Positions 1 through 5,556 of a stretch of DNA of 9,841 bases are shown here, piece after piece. A program made the translations under genes and the position numbers. The first letter of the stretch is position 1; every line of letters begins with the position of its first letter. Origin of the DNA: JBGTKH01 sp041744735 (GTDB lineage: Bacteria; Planctomycetota; Planctomycetia; Pirellulales; Pirellulaceae); assembly GCA_041744735.1 (NCBI GenBank), contig JBGTKH010000186.1, positions 1 through 9,841 on the forward strand. The letters are read 5' to 3'. The notes below the pieces were generated by a model. That model did not search any database. It was not told where the DNA came from and saw nothing but the letters and a program-made list of their open reading frames with translations.

Positions 1-89
1 GCCTTGTCGATCATCTCCTCGACGCGAGCCGACAGCGACAAGATCTCGCGGTGCAAGTTGTCCATGTCGTGCTTCAGATGCTTGCTCAT
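1..89 (-). CDS. phoU: PhoU, phosphate uptake regulator (N-terminal 29 codons, cut by window edge)
   Basis: The minus-strand frame starts at ATG 89-87 and runs off the left edge, giving 29 codons. The peptide begins MSKHLKHDMDNLHREILSLS and continues with ARVEEMIDK, the typical opening helix of PhoU (short charged start, then L-x-x-E-I-L-x-L-x-x-x-V-E). PhoU is a cytoplasmic three-helix-bundle protein that restrains PhoR signalling and Pst phosphate uptake when phosphate is plentiful. The next gene upstream on the same strand is a PhoR-type kinase, which supports the call. There is no Shine-Dalgarno sequence. A Pho-box-like array and -10 element lie directly upstream and would start transcription at about the ATG. 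The C-terminal part cannot be assessed here. Confidence 0.85.
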   Translation of the reverse strand, partial: MSKHLKHDMDNLHREILSLSARVEEMIDK

Positions 90-94
90 GGCTG

Positions 95-102
95 ATTTTA
101 TA
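95..102 (-). promoter_or_regulatory. -10 element of the putative phoU promoter
   Basis: Read on the minus strand, positions 102-95 are TATAAAAT, which contains TATAAA (102-97), one mismatch from TATAAT. It lies 9 bases after the last Pho-box heptamer, close to the roughly 10-base spacing in classical PhoB-dependent promoters, where the Pho box replaces the -35 element. A start 6-7 bases downstream would fall at about 88-91, at or next to the phoU ATG, so the mRNA would have almost no leader. Confidence 0.5.
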
Positions 103-107
103 GGGCT

Positions 108-140
108 GGAGTGTGAAGGTTGTGTAAAGGTAGCGTGAAG
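108..140 (-). promoter_or_regulatory. Pho-box-like operator: three direct repeats with 11-bp period
   Basis: On the minus strand three consecutive 11-mers are seen: CTTCACGCTAC (140-130), CTTTACACAAC (129-119) and CTTCACACTCC (118-108). The first seven bases follow CTT(C/T)AC(A/G), and the last four act as spacer. Heptamers repeated every 11 bp are the hallmark of PhoB/PhoP binding sites, for example CTGTCAT units in E. coli and GTTCACC-like units in Streptomyces. The position, just upstream of phoU and its -10 element, fits. Assignment to a PhoB-type regulator is inference, because the planctomycete consensus is not known to me. Confidence 0.6.
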
Positions 141-155
141 ACGAGTTGGCACATA

Positions 156-243
156 AGCGGTCAGCAGTCAGCTATCAGCGGTCAGTAAGAAGGGCCAAAG
201 TGAGTCCTAAAGGCTAATCGCTGACGGCTGACCGCTGACCGCT
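156..243. repeat. Heptad-built inverted repeat (hairpin) over the phoR stop codon
   Basis: The arms 156-180 and 219-243 are complementary at 22 of 25 positions, with a 38-base loop. In minus-strand RNA two of the three mismatches become G-U pairs, so folding is better on the strand that carries phoR. Each arm is made of near-7-base units: CGGTCAG/CAGTCAG/CTATCAG on the left and CGCTGAC/GGCTGAC/CGCTGAC on the right. The right arm contains the first two bases of the phoR TAG. It looks like a dispersed intergenic repeat and might also act as a 3'-end or attenuating structure. There is no T-tract, so a classical intrinsic terminator is not supported. Confidence 0.75.
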
Positions 244-2008
244 ATACTCTCGGTAATCTTACCCGGAACGTACTCCCCTGGTCCACTTGGCTTTCGATGC
301 CCACGCTGCCGCCGAAGGCTTGGGCCAGGTGTTTGACAATCGATAGGCCCAGTCCCGTGCCGCCTAATTCACGCGAACGGGCCTTGTCGACGCGAAAGAA
401 CCGCTCGAACACGCGCCGCTGATCTTGCGGCGCGATGCCGATGCCGGTGTCGACAACTTCCACCACCACGACCGAATCTTCGGCCGACCAGCGAACGGTG
501 ACATGACCGTCTTCGGGCGTGTATTTGATGGCGTTATCCACCAGATTATCGAGGATCGTCAGCACGCCTTCTTCGTCGGCCCGCACCAGCAACGGCTCGG
601 CGGGGGGAGCCGCGGCCAGCTTGATCCGTTTCGCCACGGCTGCGTCGGCGTATTGTTGCAGGCACGATTCGACGACACCGGCAACGGGCACTTCCGCGAT
701 GTCGAACGCCTCTTGCCCTGATTCGACACGGGCGATGTGAATCAAGTCCAGAATCAACTGATGCAGCCGCTCGGCCTGCTCTTCGATCCGCGTGACAAAC
801 GTCAGATTGTGCTCGGCGTCGTTCATCGCGCCCAGACGCAGCGTTTCCGCGTAGGCTTTGATCGACGACAGCGGCGTTTTCAACTCGTGCGACACGTTGG
901 CCACGAACTCGCGGCGCAAATTCTCCAGCCGGCGCAGATCAGTCACGTCGTGCAGCACAACCACAACTCCGGGACATGGCTGGCCCGGCAAACTCGTGGC
1001 CCGCAACGACAACACGCGGCGCGTCGCCGTGTGAACTTCGAATTCGCTGTGCGACGGCTGGCCTGTGCTTAAGGTCGCGGCCACCGCCTCGTGAACCGGG
1101 CGGCTGCGCGCGACTTCCAGTAGCGGTCGTCCCACAGCTTCGGCCGTAACGAAACCCAACAGCGACCGGCTGGCTTCGTTGGCCAACAAGATCCGCTCGC
1201 GATCGTCGACTGCGATTACGCCCTCGTCCATACTGCCCAGCACCGTGAGCATATGCTGGCTATTTTCCCGCAGTTGATTCAGCCGGCGATCCAATTCTCG
1301 CTGCATCTGCTGCAATGCCGCGGCCAGCGTGCCGATTTCGTCCCGGCAGTCGATGTCGGCCGGCGGATGCGGCTGGCCCGCCGCGATGGCTTGGGCTTCA
1401 CTCGTCAGCAGCGTCAATGGCCGCACGATCCGCCTGACCATCGAATATGTCAACCCAAATGCCAACAGCCCAACGCCCAGCGCCAGCAGCCACAAGAGAC
1501 CTTGAATCGACGGAACTCGCTGGTTGATCGATGGCATGTCCAATGCCACTCGGACAAACGCGGCCGGCTTACCGTCTCGCTCGACGGGCAACGCCAAGTA
1601 GAACATTTCGATGCCCAGCGTGGAGCTGCGCCGCCGCGACGTGCCGAATTTGTTCGGGCCGGCGGCGTCTTGCAGCTCGGGCCGGTCGCGATGATTTTGC
1701 ATGCGGCCGGGATCTTCGTGCGAATCGGCCAGCACCACGCCGTCCGCAGCCACCAACGTCATCCGCGTGTTGGTCTCCCGCGACAATTGCCGGATCAACT
1801 GTTGCAGTTCCGCTGGCGGCGCGGTCGCCAGCTTCTCGTCGATCGAACTGCGAAGCACAATTGCGGTGTCGTGCAGTTGCTCCTGCACCTGTTGCATGAC
1901 GTAAGCGTTTTGCCACCTCGATACCGCGACAAGAAACGCTACGGCCAGCACAAGATTCAAGCCGGCGTACACCAGAAACACTTTCCAAAACAGACGCGTG
2001 GACCACAT
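242..2008 (-). CDS. phoR: PhoR-type membrane sensor histidine kinase
   Basis: This is a complete 588-residue kinase. TM1 is at about 7-31, an extracytoplasmic region at about 32-167, and TM2 at about 168-191. HAMP spans about 192-245 and a PAS domain about 251-355. The HisKA phospho-acceptor site is NVSHELKTP with His374. The ATPase domain shows the N box (N488, D491, N492), the G1 box DTGIGI (520-525), an F box ERFF (about 535-538) and the G2 box GGTGLGL (549-555). All catalytic motifs are present. TM-sensor-TM-HAMP-PAS-HisKA-HATPase is the PhoR architecture, and phoU lies downstream on the same strand, so phosphate sensing is the best call. PhoR normally phosphorylates PhoB, but no response-regulator gene is adjacent; upstream is decayed DNA. 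The ATG at 2008 begins a natural N-terminal membrane anchor and has only a weak AGGG-like upstream sequence. A different sensory input cannot be excluded. Confidence 0.8.
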   Translation of the reverse strand: MWSTRLFWKVFLVYAGLNLVLAVAFLVAVSRWQNAYVMQQVQEQLHDTAIVLRSSIDEKLATAPPAELQQLIRQLSRETNTRMTLVAADGVVLADSHEDPGRMQNHRDRPELQDAAGPNKFGTSRRRSSTLGIEMFYLALPVERDGKPAAFVRVALDMPSINQRVPSIQGLLWLLALGVGLLAFGLTYSMVRRIVRPLTLLTSEAQAIAAGQPHPPADIDCRDEIGTLAAALQQMQRELDRRLNQLRENSQHMLTVLGSMDEGVIAVDDRERILLANEASRSLLGFVTAEAVGRPLLEVARSRPVHEAVAATLSTGQPSHSEFEVHTATRRVLSLRATSLPGQPCPGVVVVLHDVTDLRRLENLRREFVANVSHELKTPLSSIKAYAETLRLGAMNDAEHNLTFVTRIEEQAERLHQLILDLIHIARVESGQEAFDIAEVPVAGVVESCLQQYADAAVAKRIKLAAAPPAEPLLVRADEEGVLTILDNLVDNAIKYTPEDGHVTVRWSAEDSVVVVEVVDTGIGIAPQDQRRVFERFFRVDKARSRELGGTGLGLSIVKHLAQAFGGSVGIESQVDQGSTFRVRLPRV

Positions 2009-2066
2009 GGCCCTAGCGTATACCGAAAGGCGGCTGGACGGAAAGAGTGCCGCCGACTGTATTGGC

Positions 2067-2140
2067 AGCGGTGCGGCGCGAGCCGCCCGGTTTTTCCTGT
2101 AACTCGCTTGGAAATACCGGACGGCTCGCGCCGTACCGCT
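2067..2140. repeat. Long imperfect hairpin repeat upstream of phoR
   Basis: The arms 2067-2091 and 2116-2140 match at 23 of 25 positions, with ends AGCGGT...ACCGCT and a core containing GGCGCGAGCCG. Inside, TTTCC (2093-2097) can pair with GGAAA (2110-2114), leaving a 12-base apical loop, so nearly the whole 74 bases fold. It has no coding capacity of its own. Length, near-perfect symmetry and intergenic position suggest a dispersed palindromic repeat. It begins exactly at the stop codon (2141-2139) of the upstream remnant reading frame and lies about 60 bases before the phoR ATG. Confidence 0.8.
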
Positions 2141-2501
2141 ACAAAACCGCTGTCACGGCGCGACGCTCAGTTGGGCCTTCCGCACGGAAAAGCAGTCGTC
2201 TCCCGAGAAGACGTTTCAAGGCGGCGTTATAGCTGATGCCGCTGCGGTAACAGCGGCCCGGATGAACGAACGCGGCGCCGCGACCGGCAATATCTTTCGT
2301 CCAATGCGGTTGCCCAGCTTCATCGACCCGCACGAAGAATTCGTAGGCGCCGCGGTCCGTGATGAGATCCTTCGCGACACGAGCCAACACCATGCGATCG
2401 GCCTGCTTGTACGCGCTGTCGTTATCCTGCGAGTAGACATAGATGAAGTTGTCGCGAGCGCCGGCGTAGTTCTGGCCGAAGTGAGAGCGGCAGATTGACA
2501 A
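2139..2501 (-). pseudogene. DUF4185-like gene remnant
   Basis: The frame is open, but only 2480-2211 (about 90 codons) looks like real protein: FGQNYAGARDNFIYVYSQ, DSAYKQADRMVLARV, AYEFF, WTKDIAGRG and HPGRCYRSGISYNAALKR. These resemble a conserved internal block of secreted DUF4185-type (beta-propeller/sialidase-like) proteins, which are common in planctomycetes. Family members are several hundred residues long, so both ends are missing. The homology stops after NAALKR, where family members continue with an aromatic YLW-like stretch. The last 23 residues are arginine-rich and unlike the family. The only possible start is a TTG in unrelated sequence, with no ribosome binding site. I read it as a decayed internal fragment without function. 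The family name is from memory of its motifs. Confidence 0.55.
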
Positions 2502-2531
2502 TAACTGAGACCTCAGTAAGATGCTAGTTAT
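2501..2531. repeat. Small nested inverted repeat
   Basis: ATAACT (2501-2506) is mirrored by AGTTAT (2526-2531), and inside them CTGAG (2505-2509) is mirrored by CTCAG (2512-2516). The two stems share bases 2505-2506, so they are alternatives. The element separates the DUF4185-like remnant from the Trp-rich stretch. It could be an old junction or a chance palindrome; no function can be assigned. Confidence 0.3.
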
Positions 2532-2660
2532 CTTCGAACGTTTGCCCGCCGATCACCACCCACCATCCCAGCCAGCCTGCTGAGGTCCATTTGGCCACCG
2601 TGACAGAAACCACGCGGCGTGCGCCGTCCAGTGCTCGGCCGCCAGCGAAACGCAAACGCC
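2528..2660 (-). other. Trp-rich repeat-like stretch open in all three minus-strand frames
   Basis: One frame reads SLAAEHWTAHAAWFLSRW and stops at TGA 2555-2553. Another reads ARRVVSVTVAKWTSAGWLGW followed by WVVIGG and ends in TAG at about 2527-2525. The third is also open and ends nearby. No frame has a convincing start or ribosome binding site. Such peptides are often produced when gene callers translate a dispersed intergenic repeat, and I have an unverified memory of similar Trp-rich peptides recurring in planctomycete genomes. It ends about ten bases before the start of the next plus-strand gene, so it may also contain that gene's promoter. Confidence 0.35.
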
Positions 2661-2670
2661 ACATCAAACG

Positions 2671-4869
2671 ATGAAAAGAGTTGAACCAGCAGCCGCATTC
2701 GGACTCTCCTGCTTTATGCTTGTGACGGTTGTGGCCCACAGCGTAGTCAGCGGCGCCGATCCGGCGCCCGTTTTCTACCGTGGACTGAACCTGAACGGCC
2801 CGCCGGTGGTGATCGACGGTAACGTGTGGGAAGGCAAAGACGCGAAGAATTACGCGTGCAAGGACAAGGCTTTCGAGAATCAAACTGTCTCGCTAGTCCC
2901 CGCCACCGACGCCGAGCGGGCGAAGATGATTCGCTCCAGCCGCTGGGGCGGAAACGAAGTTGTGCTGACCGACGTGCCCAGCGGCACTTACACTGTCTTT
3001 CTCTATCTTTGGGAAGACAACCATCCCGAAACGTTCAGTATCGCGGTAAACCGCCGCGAGGTGATCGCGCGATACAACAGCGGCGGCATGGGGCACTGGG
3101 AGAAGTTGGGGCCGTGGATCGTCGACGTGAAGGACGGCACACTTCGGCTAACCAGCGAAGGCGGCGCGGCGAATTTCTCCGGCATCGAAGTCTGGCGCGG
3201 TGAACATGATGGTTTGGCCGCGACGGAACTGAGCCCCGAAGGGATCGAATTCTTTGAAAAGCGCATTCGCCCGTTATTGGTCAAGCATTGCTACGAATGC
3301 CACAGCGCCGACGCGAAGGAAGTCGAAGGCGAACTGCTCGTCGATTCCCGCGTTGGCATGCGCAAAGGCGGCTACACGGGTCCGGCTGTTGTGCCAGGCG
3401 ATTTGCAGCAGAGTTTGCTGATCGCGGCCGTGCGGTACACGAACGAAGACCTGCAAATGCCGCCCGATGAAAAACTCTCTGCGGCGGAAATCGCAGACTT
3501 GGAAACGTGGGTGAAGATGGGTGCACCCGATCCGCGCAAACAAGCAACGGCGATCGCCAAGAAGCAGCTCGATCTTGAACAGGCTCAAAACTTCTGGTCA
3601 ATTCAGCCGGTGAAAAGTCCGCCGCTGCCAGAAGTCCAAAACAAGACTTGGCCGCTGAATGAACTGGATCACTTCATACTTGCGGAACTCGAACGCCGCG
3701 GGCTGCCGCCGGTGGCGATGGCCGACAAGCGTACGTTGATTCGCCGCGCAACATTCGACTTGACAGGTCTGCCGCCAACTCCCGACGAGATCGAAGAGTT
3801 TCTGGCGGACGAATCGCCCGGCGCGTTCGCCGCGGTCGTCGAACGACTGCTCGCCTCGCAGCAATACGGCGAACGCTGGGGCCGGCATTGGATGGACTTG
3901 GTGCGATACGCGGACACTGCGGGCGAGAATTCCGACTACCCGATTCCTGAAGCGTATCTATACCGCAACTACATCATCAATTCACTGAACGCCGACAAGC
4001 CGTACGATCAATTCATCCGCGAACAAATTGCCGGCGACTTGATACCTGCGGCCAACGACGACCAGCGGAACGAACGCACAATCGCCACCGGCTATATCGC
4101 CATCTCGCGGCGGTTCGGTTCGATCGTCAAGCCGTATCCGCAGCATCTCACGATTGAAGATACGATCGAGAATCTGGGACGCACGGTGCTGGGTCTGACG
4201 ATCAATTGCTCGCGCTGCCACGATCACAAGTTCGACCCGATTTCGCAGGACGATTACTACGGGATTTACGGCATCTTCGAAAGCACGAAGTATCCCTTTC
4301 CCGGCATCGAGCTTGACAAGAAGCCGCGAGACTTCGCGCCGCTGGTGTCCGGCGGCAAGCCGAACGGCAAAGTTGCGTATGCCGTCTCCGAAGACAAGCC
4401 GGCCGACACGCGCTTGCAGCAGCGCGGCGAGCCGACGAAGCTCGGCGACGTGGTGCCGCGCAAGTTTCTCGACGTGCTCGGCGGACACATGCTATCGGCC
4501 GGCGAAGCCAAGAACAGCGGCCGGCTGCAGCTTGCCCAGTGGCTGACCGACCCGCAGAACCCGCTCACCGCCCGCGTCATGGTCAACCGCATCTGGCAAT
4601 ACCATTTCGGCTCGGGGCTTGTCAAAACACCCAGCGATTTCGGCACGCGCGGCCAGCCGCCCACTCATCCCGAACTGCTTGACTATCTGGCCAGCCGCTT
4701 CATGCAGGAAGGCTGGTCGATCAAACAAATGCACCGGCTGATGATGCTCTCGCGAACGTATCAGCTTTCGTCGAAGGACGAGAACAAAGAGATAATAGAT
4801 GAAGGCCAAGTCCTCCCTCATCCCTCATCCTTCATCCCTCATCCTTCATCCTTCCGATGTCGACCCTAA
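2671..4869 (+). CDS. PSCyt1/DUF1549/DUF1553 cytochrome-like protein, N-terminal part (frame broken)
   Basis: The 732-residue frame starts with a Sec-type signal (about 8-29, ending VSGA-DP). A beta-rich, malectin-like region follows at about 33-178. The PSCyt1 heme motif CYECH is at 207-211, with QMPP at 262-265 offering a likely distal Met ligand. DUF1549 spans about 326-540 and contains a second CxxCH, CSRCH, at 513-517. The start of DUF1553 is at about 595-700 (GRLQLAQWL, NRIWQYHFG, MLSRTYQLSS). The protein should be exported and heme-binding; the family's reaction is unknown. The last 20 or so residues are encoded by a heptanucleotide repeat and run to a stop at 4867-4869, while the rest of DUF1553 continues in another frame at 4856-5458. 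The gene is therefore interrupted, or switchable by repeat copy number. The ATG at 2671 is chosen because the signal peptide follows directly; no Shine-Dalgarno sequence is visible. A DUF1501 gene follows, the usual partner. Confidence 0.85.
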   Translation: MKRVEPAAAFGLSCFMLVTVVAHSVVSGADPAPVFYRGLNLNGPPVVIDGNVWEGKDAKNYACKDKAFENQTVSLVPATDAERAKMIRSSRWGGNEVVLTDVPSGTYTVFLYLWEDNHPETFSIAVNRREVIARYNSGGMGHWEKLGPWIVDVKDGTLRLTSEGGAANFSGIEVWRGEHDGLAATELSPEGIEFFEKRIRPLLVKHCYECHSADAKEVEGELLVDSRVGMRKGGYTGPAVVPGDLQQSLLIAAVRYTNEDLQMPPDEKLSAAEIADLETWVKMGAPDPRKQATAIAKKQLDLEQAQNFWSIQPVKSPPLPEVQNKTWPLNELDHFILAELERRGLPPVAMADKRTLIRRATFDLTGLPPTPDEIEEFLADESPGAFAAVVERLLASQQYGERWGRHWMDLVRYADTAGENSDYPIPEAYLYRNYIINSLNADKPYDQFIREQIAGDLIPAANDDQRNERTIATGYIAISRRFGSIVKPYPQHLTIEDTIENLGRTVLGLTINCSRCHDHKFDPISQDDYYGIYGIFESTKYPFPGIELDKKPRDFAPLVSGGKPNGKVAYAVSEDKPADTRLQQRGEPTKLGDVVPRKFLDVLGGHMLSAGEAKNSGRLQLAQWLTDPQNPLTARVMVNRIWQYHFGSGLVKTPSDFGTRGQPPTHPELLDYLASRFMQEGWSIKQMHRLMMLSRTYQLSSKDENKEIIDEGQVLPHPSSFIPHPSSFRCRP

Positions 4870-5458
4870 TAACGATTACCACTGGCGTTTCCATCGGCGG
4901 CGGTTGGACGCGGAATCGCTGCGTGACACGTTGCTGTTTATCAGCGGCGAGTTGGACGTTTCCATGATGAACGAGCCGCATCCGTTCCCGCCCGTGGACA
5001 AGTGGGACTTCACGCAACATTATCCGTTTCGTGGAAGCTATCCCAGCAACCGCCGCAGCGTGTACTTGATGACCACGCGGCTGAACGCGCTGCCGTTCTT
5101 CGTCACGTTCGACGGCGCCGACCGCAACGCCAGTACGCCGAAACGCGATAGCTCGGTGACCACGATTCAGTCGCTGTATTTGCTGAACGACGAGTTCGTT
5201 CACCAGCAGGCTACGAAGTTTGCTGAACGATTGCTGCGTGAGCAAAGCGACGATAGCGCAAGGTTGTACCGAGCTTTCGAATTGACACTCGGCCGCGCGC
5301 CTGCGGAAAACGAACTCGCGATGGCCGACCATTATTTCCAGCAATTGAGGGAGCAGCTAATATCATCGTCGCTCCCGGCCGATCAACAAGAGCGGCTAGT
5401 CTGGGAAAGTTTCGCTCGAGTGTTATTCCGATTGAATGAGTTTTTGTACGTGGATTGA
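4799..5458 (+). CDS. C-terminal DUF1553 part of the same PSCyt1/DUF1549/DUF1553 gene, displaced frame
   Basis: From about residue 20 this frame is the missing DUF1553 end: DVDPNNDYHWRF, RRRLDAESLRDTLLFISGEL, SNRRSVYLMTTRLNALPFF, FDGADRNASTPKRDSS and QSLYLLNDEFVHQQATKFA. It ends naturally at TGA 5456-5458. It is +1 relative to the upstream frame, and deleting 7 bases (one heptad) joins the two with no intervening stop. The ATG at 4799 lies within the repeat-bearing insertion and has no ribosome binding site, so the 219-residue ORF is probably not translated alone. It has no signal peptide or heme motif. Alternatives are a fixed frameshift pseudogene or a sequencing error in the repeat. Confidence 0.75.
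   Translation: MKAKSSLIPHPSSLILHPSDVDPNNDYHWRFHRRRLDAESLRDTLLFISGELDVSMMNEPHPFPPVDKWDFTQHYPFRGSYPSNRRSVYLMTTRLNALPFFVTFDGADRNASTPKRDSSVTTIQSLYLLNDEFVHQQATKFAERLLREQSDDSARLYRAFELTLGRAPAENELAMADHYFQQLREQLISSSLPADQQERLVWESFARVLFRLNEFLYVD
4816..4850 (+). repeat. Five tandem heptanucleotides (CYTCATC) inside the DUF1553 coding region
   Basis: Five perfect-register units are seen, CCTCATC, CCTCATC, CTTCATC, CCTCATC and CTTCATC, followed by a partial CTTCCG. Because 7 is not a multiple of 3, each unit gained or lost shifts the frame. With five copies the upstream frame ends at 4869. With four, one or seven copies it reads straight into the downstream DUF1553 frame. The encoded peptide (PHPSSFIPHPSS) is foreign to the domain, so the repeat and its flanks (about 4785-4856) look inserted. 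Confidence 0.9.
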
Positions 5459-5472
5459 AAGACGAGGAGAGA

Positions 5473-5538
5473 AAACGCAAATTTCGCAGATGGCCGCAGA
5501 GTTTCTTCACTCTGCGATAATCCGCGTAATCTGCGTTT
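5473..5538. repeat. Imperfect hairpin repeat in the DUF1501 gene's 5' leader
   Basis: The arms 5473-5501 and 5510-5538 pair at 23 of 29 positions around an 8-base loop. The right arm contains two related units, ATCCGCGTA and ATCTGCGTT, resembling the CGCAGATTA-type repeats seen in many bacterial intergenic regions. It fills most of the 98-base gap between two same-strand genes and ends three bases before the Shine-Dalgarno sequence of the next gene. It could stabilise or partly terminate the shared mRNA; no T-tract follows. Confidence 0.65.
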
Positions 5539-5540
5539 AA

Positions 5541-5547
5541 AAAGGAG
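5541..5547 (+). promoter_or_regulatory. Ribosome binding site of the DUF1501 gene
   Basis: AAAGGAG at 5541-5547 lies 9 bases before ATG 5557. It is the clearest Shine-Dalgarno sequence in the window and fixes this start. It sits directly after the foot of the leader hairpin, so pairing there could affect access. Confidence 0.75.
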
Positions 5548-5556
5548 CTCAAACCG

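Noticed and set aside
1253..2236. 327-codon plus-strand ORF opposite phoR
   Set aside because: It lies antisense over the kinase, is rich in Arg, Gln and Pro typical of a GC-rich shadow frame, has no recognisable domain, and the minus-strand frame carries every kinase motif.
2524..2883. 119-codon minus-strand ORF as a gene
   Set aside because: Its first half is antisense to the signal peptide and N-terminal region of the PSCyt1 gene. Only the second half is protein-like, and that part is treated as the Trp-rich repeat stretch.
4816..4850. CRISPR array or CRISPR-like repeat
   Set aside because: The units are 7 bases with no spacers; it is a simple tandem repeat.
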